64,000 nucleotides of DNA from Amoebophrya sp. A120 (lineage: Eukaryota > Sar > Dinophyceae > Syndiniales > Amoebophryaceae), in contig CAJINV010000011.1 in the NCBI GenBank assembly GCA_905178155.1, positions 369,914 through 433,913 on the forward strand, written 5' to 3'. Under the pieces are notes generated by a model that saw only the letters and a program-made list of their open reading frames with translations, did not search any database and had not been told where the DNA came from. Position 1 is the first letter of the stretch; the number at the start of each line of letters is the position of its first letter. The position numbers and the translations under genes are program-made. Below are positions 31,606 to 44,500 of this stretch, piece after piece.

Positions 31606-33130
31606 ATGTTGCTGCCCCAAAAACAAAATTTGGGGCAGTAGGAATTTCTGACGCCCACTTATGCGGTGCAACTTCGTCATTGGAAGCAGGAAACGCGGAG
31701 ACGGACACGACCAACTTCGTACTCGTAGAGGGGTTAGTTTGGAGGTACTTGTACCTCGAATAAATATAAAACTTTGCGCAGTCAACATATCGTCGTTGTT
31801 TTCTTCTGTAGTTATATTTCGCTTTCCGAGAATAGAAGGAGGTTGTTGTCACTGTAATTATTTCATTTTCCGGGTTTCTATCGCTGTAATTATTTCATTT
31901 TCCGGGTTTCTTCCCACTAAACAAATACAAATGCGTAAATGAGAAATTCGAAATTTGTATTTGATTCTGAGCAGGCGTTAAAAACTAAAATTGGAGTTTA
32001 GCGTATTTAGAAATATTCTTGCTCTTTATTTTGTTTGTTTATTGAGTGGTTCCAATGTACGTTGTATCTATACGTCGAGATTTATTTTCCTAGTCATACC
32101 AAATTCAGATGCTTACGCAGGGAAGGATAGTCGTCAATGGCTGATCTTAAGCGTAGGTACTGTTGCGTGATCTATGTGTATCGACAATTCTAGAGAAATA
32201 ACAGAGAGGGAAAAATAGTTGCGTCTTGAGAAATAAAGTCTTCTTGGGAAAATTTTCTGATATTGTCCTGATAACTACGGGTCTTGGTGTTGATGTAGAA
32301 GTGCTCAACTTCTTGGATTCAATTGCTTGAATGGATATATCAAACTCAGCTCTATCTATCAATATATCAAACTGAATCACATGTTCTGTATCTCAACAGC
32401 ACAGCTGAGCTAGGTTCTAAATCTTCGCTATAAGTAGGTGTAAAGCAAGTGTAAGGTTTAGAGTGGGGTGAGGACGGTTTTTCTGCGAGGTGGACCAGGA
32501 CCAAGCCGTGGTAATGTGCCTAGAGGTTCACTCTCGCAGTTTATGCGTTACAAATCTCTTTCTCAAGGTAAATCTAAATCCGCATTGCATAGTTAAATTT
32601 GTACTGAAGGGCTTCCAATTTGTAATGCAATTTATACTAGTACGAGGCTTTTGCATTGCATACCCATACGTAGAAAGAGGTGACAATAACCTCGTACTTC
32701 AACACAATCGTAGTGAAAGAATGATTTACGTTTAGCAAAATTTCGATTTTGCGTAACGCGAAGCTAAGTATCGTTTATTTTGTTTTGTTCCTCAGGTGTG
32801 CTCTGATCTTCATGTGTGTCTTATATTGCTGTGTAAAATCCCAGAGGGAAGAAGTAGCGCCGATATAATAAATATCTTGATAAACATCAAAAAAATCTTC
32901 AAAAATCCGCATGGCCTCGACGGTTTATTTGATATACATAGATTGCAAGGCGTTCTTCACTGAATCCGTCGAAGTTTATTTCCATACGACTTTGCGTATA
33001 AAAATAAAAAGGAAATACAACTGGAAGGTTCTGGTGGAAAAGCCTTACGACACGACATTGGAAGATCCGAAATATTTACAGAACATATTAAGATCACCAA
33101 TTTTTCTATTTTCCACAAGAACGAATCTCA
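31606..33130. other. Intergenic AT-rich region downstream of gene III
   Basis: About 1.5 kb with no supported gene. A short tandem duplication of about 36 bp (ctgtaattatttcattttcc) occurs at roughly 31853-31915. It must contain the gene III 3' UTR next to 33130. Confidence 0.45.
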
Positions 33131-36100
33131 TCAAGTTCTGGAAATTTCTTTCAGTGTCCGCACACTATGATCTTCGAGTTGTTCTTTTACCCGGGCCTGG
33201 AACAACTGCAGCCGCTCTTCCGGGGACCAGTGCGCCGTTCGTAGTATCCAGTGATATTGTGGTGGTGCAGAGGAGGTGGAAGAAAAACCCCGAAAAGACC
33301 ACGTCCTTCGTCCTCCTTCTTCGCAAAGGGCATACTGGCGGAAGAAGTATCTGGCCAGTGTCCAGCAGAACTCCAGGTCGATGATGTCGGTGAGGGATGG
33401 AGGGTCGACGACGTCGTCGTGCAAAGCACTATTTCTCGTACTAGACGAGGAAAACAAACCGAAATCCGGTTGAACCGCAGAATATCCTCCGCAGAAGTAT
33501 CGTACTCGTATAAATGCATTACAAATTTCCTCAGCATAAGAGATAAAATTTGTAATGCTGATTTAGCTTAGGAACAAGATTTGTAATGCATGTCTGCAAT
33601 TACTACGAGTACGATTCTTTTGCAGTGGATACAGAATTCATCATCGTCGACAGTGGATTTCCAGTTTGATTTTCATCACGTGGAAACAATAATTCTTCCC
33701 CTAGTGCAAACAACGTCTCGCGTTGCAGAATGCGCTGACCAGCTCGCTCCAACATCCGCCTTGGATCAGCGATCATCGTGGAAGATTTTCGTACAAGAAC
33801 TCCTGCATGATGATCGGTAGTTTTATTGACGCCGACAGGTCGTGGAGGCTGTTGGTCTGGCATTGGCTCCCGGTCGACGTCGTCCCACAGCTTCTCAGTC
33901 CGGACCTCCTGCAATACTTCGCACAGGAAGTCCTCGCGCGCGGACTCGATTTCCTCACGGAGCTCCTCCGCAGCGATCCTACGGGCCTTCCTGGTAGTTC
34001 TAGCTGATGACTCTTTATGCCGTTCTCGATCATGTTCTTGCCAGCAGGAAAAGAACTGTTGTTCCGCAGCATCGCCACGTAACCCACACAGAAGCGCTGT
34101 AGCTTCAAGTTGTAACCGCCGAGAAGACATTGAACCGGCGTTCGTGTTACCAGCACGACCACCCGGTGATGACACGAAGTGTGCCAGCAGCCTTGCGTCT
34201 CTCTTCAGGCCGCGTTCGAGCAGCCCGCCCCACGGTAGTTGTCCCTCGACATAGTTGAGGTACGGATACTTTGGATTTTTACGAAAATTTCTATCCCCGA
34301 CACCAGAACTACTGCTCGAGGTGGAGGATACTACGCAGTAGAGGTCCTTGGCCGCGCGGTGGAAAAAATTGCAGATTTCGATGTAGCCGTAATGCCAGCA
34401 GGCTTCCGTCACGGAGCAGTGGCCACTGTCCACCAAAGACCCTACTCGGCGAGCCGCGTCTTCGTAAATTGCGTGTGTCGTCTTGTACTTGAAGTCCCGC
34501 AATTCTTGCTCGTTTTCGCGGGCTCGAGTGCGTGCACGTGCGCGGTCTTGCGCTTTCGTCATCCTCCACGGTTGTGCTTGTGTTGGAAGAACGTCTTCTT
34601 CTACGGTCGTGCGAACCCGAGGCTCAAGTATCTTCGGCGCCCCTGCGCTGCTCGGGTTGGACGGAGATCCTTCCTCCGCTGGAGCAGGAGGCTTGACGAT
34701 GTTCATCTGGCTGTGAGATTTCATTATACCGCTGCTCTTCTTGTCCACGCCAACTTCCGATGTACTTTTACGCTCTGTAGTTGTTCTCCTCTTCTGGCGA
34801 AACTCTTCCCGTCGGAAAAACAAGCTCCTTTCCGCGAGCCGCTTCGATATCTGAAACATTTCGTGGGCTTTCTCCGGGTCAAGGTCTTCAAACTCGTCCA
34901 TTTGCGAGTCCGCGGACAACATGTCAGTCGTGCGCCCTGAAGAAGTTGTCGCCCGTTTGTTTTTCATCATGTAGTCCCCAGGCTCAGCCACCCGGATTTC
35001 GCTTACACCCGGAAAGTATCAAATGCAAAAGTGTCTGGGTCTGCAAGAATGCGAGATTTGTCATGCAGCTTTTTCATGACCCATGAGGTCTCGTATGTAG
35101 GACATAGCATGACAGATTCTTTGAGAGTTCTATCATGCCCATCCTGCATGAGAAACTGCCTCTCGATTAGGTCAAAAGTGGACAGCTTTGGGTAATCATG
35201 CAATACAGATTTTTACATGAACCCGATTTAGCATGACAAGTTGCTTTGTTCCAGACCCAGACATTTTTGCATTTGATAGAAAGTTCGCAAGGGAGAGCAA
35301 CCCGCAGTCTTGCAGTTCCACAATATCCTGCGCAAAAGTATCGCACTCGTAGTAATCGCAATTATGCATTACAAATCTCCATCCCAAGGTAAATCAGCAT
35401 GGTAAATTCTATTTGGCATGCTGAGCTAATTTGTAATGCAATTACGACTAGTACGATGCTTTTATTGCAATTCATACACGAAGAATGGCAGCCATTCCGG
35501 ATTCAGTGTCAAAATGAGTTCTCGTGGCGGAGGAGATGGTGGCCGTTGCAGCGAAGACTTCTCGTCTTTTTCCGTGCTGTGCTGGTCGGTATACTCTCCT
35601 TGCAGCGGTTCTTCGTCGCACTTCTTCTCACAAGATGTTCTTCTCATGAGCGATTTATTGTTATCCTCGTTGGCTGCAGGACCACCATCTGTTTCGCTAT
35701 CACTAGCGCTGCTTTCGCTGATATCGTCTCCAACGCGGTCAGAAGAACTCGAGCTGGACTTATCGCTTGGCAAGTCAGAAGAGCCGTCATCTGAAGGTGG
35801 TGTGGATGATGGTGGTGATCTAGGACAACTAGGTGCTGCAGAAAGGTCAACAGTGACAGTGTGGTCCTCAACATCGGGAGATGAAGGAGGAACACCTCCA
35901 TCTACATCTTCGCCATCTTCTGCTTCACTCTCAGTAGACGGCGGGCCGCTCCAATCCTCAGAGCTCGAACTGGCACGACTACTAGGCAGACTCGAGCTGT
36001 CGTCTTCTTCATCCTGCCCTGGTCCGGGTGGTACGGGGTCGTCGTTTGAAGTTTTCTGATTTATTTCTTCCGAAGTAGCACTATTTGGTGGTCCAACGCC

Positions 36101-39100
36101 TATTTGTTCCAAATCTTTCAACTTCGCCAGCGCCATCGCCCGGTGTTGCAGCAGCCGCTTCATCTCCATTTCTGCCATTTCCGAATCCACTCTCTTCCGC
36201 TTGTTCTGTAGTTTCCGCTCCCGCCTTTGCAGGTAGCGGAGTTTTTCCCGCTGCCGGATTACGTCTTTTGTCCTTCTGACCTCGGCTTTGACAAGCTGTT
36301 TTTGGTTCTCTTCGTTCGCCATCGCTGTTGTTTCTTCCCTCTTCCGCTCTTCCAATGTGACTGATTTGTATTCCAGTTGGATCTCTTGCCATGTCGTCTG
36401 CACAAGGTTTTGGAGGAGTTCGACTTCTGCAGTGGCTCCAGACCTAGCGGTCAAATTCGTTCCACCACTTGCTTGCGACCACGAACAAGACGAAGAAGTT
36501 CTTGTGCTGAAAAAGTCGAATTGTTCCGCGAACACCTTTACTAGGAGCTGTGCGTCGCGCGCCTGGTACGACCCGAGCGGCGGGAGTACAACTACCGGCT
36601 TGTTCGGCGCGCCAGCTGACGTCGTGATTTGCAGCTTCTCTCCGGACGACGATGAGTAGTTTTGGTTTTGCTGCGCTGCTTTGTGCTTTCTACCGAGAAA
36701 ACTTCTCTCCCTTTCGCGGCGCACCGCCGCCTGGCGTTGCTTTAATTCCAAAATTTTATCCCTTCGCTGCTCCATCTGGACCACATCCTTCGCGAAGTTT
36801 GTTCGCTGGTCAATGAAACGAGGGACTCTAGTTCTTAAAGTTGTACGAGTTGTTCTACTTGTACCACCGCCGGAAGATGACCCGGAAGCTGCTGGTGTAG
36901 TTCTCGCCGGTTTTGTCGTGAGAAGAATGCGTTGCTCGTCAAAGTCGTCATTCTCAGTGCTGACCGAATCATTGTCGGAAGAGTCAGAACTGGAGAGGTA
37001 GCCAACTTCGAGTTTCTGCGAGGCACGACTTCTCGCCTCATCATTTTCCTTTGCTAAACTCGAACTACTAGAAGACGAGGTGCTGCTATTTTTCGTTTTA
37101 TTTCCCCGAGCGGACCTTGTTTCTCGTCGCCGTCGCTCACCACGAGAGCTGCGCTCCTTGTTATTCCCCAACTGCAGAAGCTTGCGAAGGTTTACCATGT
37201 CGTGGCTTGCATTTTCCTCCTCATCGGAACTGCTTTCACTCGTGTCCTTCCCGTCGTCGCTGTCGAAGATTTTCAAGCCCTTTTTCCTTCGCCGCTCCTT
37301 CTCGTCCACCCACAGCTGCCGGAGGCTCTGTCGATCGGCATGTAAGCGTTCGAAGTCTTCTTCCAGCCGCCGTCTTTCCGCTTCCCGCACCTTCTTGTCC
37401 TGCTCCCGTTTAAACTGGTTTTTCTCGCGAAGTTTCTGCTTTTCCCGTTCCAGTCTCTCCTGCTCCTCGCGGTACCGCTGCCGTTCCGACTTGGACCGTC
37501 GCTTTTTCTCCTGCCGGAATTCCTCCCGCAACTGCTCTCGTTGCTTTTCCCGAAGCTCCTGGACGTGGAACGAATCTTCCCCGACCATTTGAATCAGATC
37601 CTCGAGGCCAAACTCGATCTCATCAGCTGCACGCTCTTCGTCTTCTTCGGCCTGCTCCGCTTCCCTCTTGGCGTTGATGTATTCTTCCTGGACACACTGG
37701 AGCTCTTCGTCGACTTCCCGCAGCCTCCGGCGGATCATCGGCGGACTGCGTTCGAGCGGTCTGCCCTTGTAATCTATCAGCCGCTGGATGTCTTCGCGCA
37801 GGAGAAATTCCCGCTTCTTCTCTTTCACTTGCGTTTCGAAAACCGGCTTGAGTTTTTTGATCATCACGTTCTGCGGACGGTCGTAGGGAACCAGCTCTGC
37901 TTTGTGCGCCTGGAGCGCAAGGATCGGGTGGTCTTGCACAAGGCCCGCCTTTATGCATTGCAAAAATAATGTCGTGTTCGTTGTAATTGCAGTCATGCAT
38001 GACAAATCTGCTCTCTGATAGGTAAACCAGCATTACAAATTCCATTTTTCCATTTGTAATGCTGAGCATCAAGTTTGTGATGCAATTTCTACTACGTACA
38101 ATGCTTTTGCAATGCATAGCTTTCACAGCGGGGTAGTGGGTCAAACCATCGGGATATCAAGTGCAAATATGTCTGGGTCTGGAAGATTGTCAAGTTTGTC
38201 ATGCATATTTTGCGATGACCCATGACACCTGCAATGCATGGCCTAGCATCACAGATCTTTTCATCAGGGCCTCCTGATGCCTATTCCGCATAAGAAATGC
38301 CTTCTCCGCGGAGCGCAAACTGGATTATTGTCTTGCTGGTCATGCAATACAGATTTGTTTACAATCCAAGCGCAGCATGACAAGTTTACATCCTTCGAGA
38401 CCCAGACATATTTGCACTTCATACGGGACAAACGTACGCAATCTTCTCCATCTGGTAGTCCTGCATGCGGTCCAAATTGTTTGGCCAGAGACCACGCTTC
38501 TGCTTTTTCAAAAACACTTTCCGCCATTTCTTCCCAAATTTCGCCTTGCTGGTCCTGTTGCGCTTCTTAAAATGGAACCACTCTGCGGTCTTCCACTGCA
38601 ACTTCCACGCGTCTTTCTTCGAGCGTGGGAAGAGAAACGGCTCCGGTTGGTAGGACTCCTGGACTAGAGAGAGCTGTTGCTCCCGCTGGAAAAACGGATG
38701 TTGTGTGGGATCGAGGAGGTTCTCCGCTTTATCAAAACCGCCAAAGTGCACGTCCGCCCACCGGCTGGGCTGCGTCACCTTTTTCAGGATCCTCTGTTCG
38801 TTCACGCCCATTGAGGCTTCGCGACGCAGAAAACGAAAACTCGTGTCCGACTCTTGGACGCGGACCCGTAGAGTTGTCATGCGCAGAGGATCGACGTCGT
38901 CGTGACAGTGGTTGATATCGCGTGAACCAGACGGTGCGACGACAAGCGCGCTCGTACTACGTCTCGGAGCAGGAGCGGTCGGGACGGCAGAAAACAGTAC
39001 ACCATCAGTCTCTACTTCCTCCTCGAGCTCGAAGTCACTGTCACCAGAGGAAAAGCTGCTGTCAGTTTCATCGCTTTCAGTATCGCTAGTATCATCAGAG

Positions 39101-41565
39101 CCAAAAAAATTCTTCCCCCCGTCGTCGTCGTCGTTCTCGAGTGCGGAAGATGTATGTGCATCAGAAGGAACGACCGCAGGACCGCCGAACTCTTGCTGCC
39201 ACGCCGCGAACTCCTCTTCCTCAAAATCGCGAGCGAGCGTGACCGGCTCGGTGGCGATGTCGCCGTCAAAGCAGTCGATGTTTTCGTCCGGATCCATCCT
39301 GTTCCAGCGGCTGACCCGTCCTCTCTTTTTTGCTTTTTCCAGCTGCTTCTTCTGCTTGTTTTCGGCTTTCAGGCGCTGGAGTATCAAAGTTTGTCCTTCA
39401 TCTAGTAATTGAGCTGCATCAGGCCCGGAGTCGTCGTCTTCAAAAGTTGATACGGAACTTCGCCTTCTTTTTCCCTCGGACTTGTCCTTCGCTCTTTGGC
39501 GGGCGTGATCCTGTGCAAAAGTATCGCAGTCGCACTTGTAAGGATCGCAATCATGCATTACAAATTTCCATCCGAAGGTAAAACAGCATGACAAATTCCC
39601 TTTGTCATGCTAATCGAATTTGTAATGCGATTTCTACTAGTACGATGCTTTTGCACAGCATAGGTGTAGTCGAGGAATTTCTGGACGTGGGGAGGTGGGT
39701 CCAGCAGCCGCCGCCAAGGGATGATCTCCTCTGGCGGAGTACGCTTCATCTTCTGCCTCGGCGGTATTTTTCGCTGTGCAGTGCTCTTACCAGTCTTGCT
39801 TCCCGCGGTGTGAAACCAGTTGTCTTCACTTTCGTTGTCATCATCATCGTCGTCGGTCCCTGCTAAGTCGAGGATTGCGCGTTTCCTTCCAGTGGCTTGC
39901 GATGGTCGTGCTTCTTGACCAAGCGGCGCATGATCCAGCTGGGCTTCCTCCTGCTTGTTCCGGGCGCTGACCTGCGCCTGCTGGGCATCGTAAAAAGCAT
40001 CGATATTCCCTGCGATTTCTTTCTGATCTCTCTTGTGCGCATTTATACGGTCTTTGTCGGGAACGATCTCGTAGTAGACTTCCCAGTCCCCAGATTTTGT
40101 TTTTTCCGACCAGCGAATCACTTTCCCGCCAAACTTGTCGATGAGCCGTTGATTTTCCGCTTCCTGCTGCCTCCTTCGCTTCTCTTCTGCCTTCTGTCTT
40201 GCTTTTTGCTCCCGCAGTTCCCACTCCTTCGCGTCTTCGGCTTTTTGGATCTGCTCAGCTGCGCATGTATCTACTACGACCTCACTCAATTCATCTTTAA
40301 TTCTCTTCGCCTCCACCGCCCCGTACATTATTCTGCTCCGGGCGTCCTGTGCGAGTTGATACCGCTTTTGCTCTAGCTGCACCGTTTTTTCCCAAAGCTG
40401 TCTATTATCCCAGGCATAGTCGACTGCTTCATTGGTAGCGAAGAAATGTGTGGGTGGCATTGTGGAAGGCGACATATAGCATACGTGCCAGAAATTACCG
40501 GGAACGAACTCGTTCCACCCAGGAATAGGTGCCTGAGCCGCGGGTTCAACATAGAAGTAGTCTCGGACAACTATGCTCGTTTCCTCTGCTCCGGCTTCTA
40601 CTCCTGCTTCTGCTTCGCCTTCCTCTTCGTTTTTGTACCTTCCTGCTTCCACAGCAGCATCGCGCAAGTCCAGAAGGACACTAAGCGGCCCGTCTTTTTC
40701 AGCTTTGCGGCGGATCCAGCTTGTCGGCCGGTCCTTTTCTAGAAGCTCTTTCATGAGGTTGATGCGGTCGAGGTTCTGAAATCGGTCCAGGTTCTCCTCG
40801 AACGAGTTCGGGTGGACGTAGTCCCGGCAGCCTTCCAGGAATAATCTGTATTCATCCGTCGTCTTCCTGCCATCAACATACTCGAAGTCTGTTAGCTCCA
40901 GCAGGTGACGCGGGCGGGGGGAGTGCATTGGACTCAGGCGAGAACAGGACTCGTTATCCTCTTCGTCGGGTAGAAGAAGTTGTTCTCCATATATATCCTC
41001 GTCTGCTGCACACCATACAAGATCTTCGTTACAGGGGGCACTAGTTCCTGTTCCACCTGTCGTCTGAGCCTCGTGTTCTACGAGGGAAACACCGTCGTTA
41101 CAAGCATACTTTTCACGACGAGCTTGCTCCTCCATCTCGCACTCTTTCTCAAAAGAAGACAGAGAATCGGACGAATCTTCATCCGCAGCTGCGTCCTTTT
41201 TTTGCGCGGAAAGAACCTCCTCCTGCTCCGAGTCGGAGAGCAGACTGTCCTCGTCGACGTCCGAAGTAGAGTTCTGGCCGCGACCTTCGCCGCGCCTTTC
41301 CCAGGCCACCGCTTGAGCTTCGCTGACCGGCGTAAATGGCGAAGAGCCGGCTTCGCCCAATAACGGGGGCGACGCTACGTCGAGCCGAGGTGTAGCAATG
41401 CTGTCATTTTGTGGAGGCGAGACGCGCATCCACTGTTGCAGGGTCGATGGCCCGCCGTGGGTTTTTTTCCCGGGGGTAAATTCCTGCGCATCTGGGTTCA
41501 GTGTGGACTTTACCTTTTTCTTTTTCTTGGTTGTGCCGTCGAGACTGCTTTCGTTATCATCGTCG

Positions 41566-41596
<31 letters not shown>

Positions 41597-44500
41597 CATC
41601 GTCCTCTCTCGGAAGCAGTGTTTCCTTTTGATGTCCAACTAGAGGAAGGTCTTCATCATCCTCTTCACTGACACTGGCGCTGCTGGCGTCGGATTGGAAA
41701 GAGAAGTTCGCCGGCAAACGATGATCCACCGCAGAAGAGGAACTAGAACCACTTGCAGAATTTTCCGCTACAACATTATCACCGACTTCTTCTTCTCGAC
41801 CATCGTGCTTGGTATCTACCAGAAGCTCCTCGTTCCGGAATACGCCACTCTTGTTAACTCGCGTAGTTGTACTCGTAGTGCAGGCCCCGTCGTAAAGTGG
41901 AACTGTCTGCTGTGAGGCGGCGAGGGAGTCGAAGTCCCCTCCTTCTCCGCGGATACTAAAGGTACCGTGCAGGTCCACCGTGGACGGATCGTACGACGGT
42001 GCCGGGGTCACGCTCAACGGCGAAGCTGGTGGACGGCTCGAAAGAAGACTTCCGCGCGTATTAGCCCTTGCTCTTCTTGAAGGTCCCCGCGGCTGGTGCG
42101 CGTCTTGGTCTTCTTCTTGTCCACGTGGTCGAGGTGGATCACAATGCAATACCGCTTGTTCCACTCCACTGTAGACTTCCGGATCGAAGAACCGTTGTCC
42201 TGGCTGGCAGATCGGCGACGAATCCAAGCTTTCCGCAAAGACCACGGAACCCTCAGTTGCGAAACGCTGCCGTGGACTCACCGGCCTGGAGTCCGACCCG
42301 AAAAAGGCGGAATATTGGCCAACACTGCCGCCGGCGCCAGAGACGACACTACTTGCAGGATGATCTCCTCCCGCGCCATGAACAAATGCCGTTGACGCGG
42401 CGGGATTATAGACGGAATCTGAATAGCTCGAAGTGGCCGAAGACCACGTTTGGTTGTTCCAGCAGCTGTCTAATCCGTCCTCATCCATCGCGCCGATAAC
42501 GAGAGGCTGATTGAGCTCCTCCGGTGTAAACAGCGCAAAGTGCTGTGCTGGTGGTGGCCCATGATCCTGTGCTACTTCTTCTGCTGTTCTCGTTTTTTCT
42601 GGTGTGCCAATGTGAAACTGCAGCGGCTCGCTTGTCGCAGGAGTTCTACTTGACGCGCATCTGGTGCCATCGGACGGCGCCGTGCTCAGTTGCAGGTGCA
42701 GCTCAGTTGCCGTAGTTGTGCCCACGGTTTCTGATGTTGATATTGCAAAAACGTTGTCGAGGGCTTGCTGCGGCACATGTTCTTGTGCAAGGCTGTTCTC
42801 GGGAAGATAATTGCCGACAGGATGGTCATTATTGCCGTTGTCTGCATGGCACAAAGCTTGCTCTTCCTTTTCCATTTCCACCGGAATTTCCTTTACAAAA
42901 GGCTTTGAGTCGTTGCGGTTTGGTACAACTCCAGCGTTGTACTTGCTCTTCATCGTCGAGGAGATTTTGCCGAAATTCTTCTTTCGTTGGTGCTTCCGCC
43001 ACCACCTGTTCACCTTTCTTCTCGTCTTGCTTGTCTTCTTCTCTTTCCGTCTCTGGGCGAAAAACGCCGGAAGTTTCTTCGCAAACTCTTTCCACAACCG
43101 CTGCGACTTTGGCTCGATGTTGGCCTGGTTAAGCGGTCCCGTTACGCGCAAAATGTCCCTGAACAAGTCGGCCTTGCCCAGGGCGTCATACTCAGCCTCT
43201 GGGTCGCTCGCAACGTCGTAGTTGTCCGAAGCTGCAGAGGAGCAGTCGTTGTCCTCGTCGTTGTCGTTATAATTTTCGTACCTCTTTATTCTCAACTGCT
43301 GTGCTTTCCGTCTTTCCCGATCGGCGAACCACTTGGCCCGGTCTCGCGCCAGCGTGTAGAAGTAATCTTGCTCTGCGGCGGTTTGAATGGCCATCTGAAT
43401 TTCGAGCTGATCCGGATCCCACGGGACGAACCGTTGCTTGTGCACGCTGGCTCGCAAAAGAGACGGCATGATCTCCTGGCTTCGCGGGTCGGGCTCCGAC
43501 CCCGGTTTATTGCTTATCGGAATCGCAAAATGTCCGAAGCACGCCGGCGCCAGCGGACCCATCATGTAGGGTGCATTTATTCCTTCAAATTCGTTCGTCG
43601 AAAATCTTTTCCCGGGCGGAGGAGGTACGAGCATAGAATTATCCGGTTTATCTCCTGGGGATTGAAAGGAGAACGTCTTGTGCGCGCCGTTTTGTAAGTA
43701 ATTCTCAGGCCCGGAAAATTCCTGCAATTTCTTTCGCTTCATCCACTCAAAGTGCTCCTCTCCCCGGTGAAACGGCATCAAGAAGTTCGCCAGAGATTCG
43801 ATCCCGGCTGGAGAGAATTCGAACCCTTTCGTGCTGTACATATCCGCTTCCCTGAACTGCCGCGCACGGCGGGCAAGCTCCAGCTGCTCCATCGCCCGCA
43901 TTCTGTGTTTCTGTGCGGGCACAGGCAGCGCGATCTTCACGTCGCAATCCTGATTTATTCTCGCGCTCCACGTTTCCACATCGTCGATTAGGAGATGATC
44001 TGCGCGGCGTGTAGTTTGTCCTCTGTTGTACAGCCCCTCCCTATAATCGAACCCACGACAGCTGCTCGACATCAGAGAGCGGTCACCTGCTGGGAAGACC
44101 AAACTTGCACTTGGCGCGGACATGTATTTTCCTTGCCGAAGTATTCGTTGTCTCTGGAACTCCTGGAGCGCCAGTTCGAACAGACGCGACGGCATTTTTG
44201 CACGATCAGAACCGAGCTTCGATCGCACACGCTGAACCAACAAAGCCACTTGGTCCACGATATCTTGCTTTTCTTCTTTCATGCGCAGCCAGCGTTGAAA
44301 GTGCTCGTACTCGAAAAGCGGTTCTTCGTGCGCGTGTTTTCCTGTTGTCAACAAACACGGCTGCTGGGAAGTAGTTGAAGAACCGGGATGAAACTGCAGC
44401 TCGACCTCTGGAGTCTTGCAGCCCAACTGCGCAAAAAACTTGTCCGTTTTTGGTTGCAACAGAAACTCATTCCATTGCTGCTGCATTGTCAGAAACTCTT

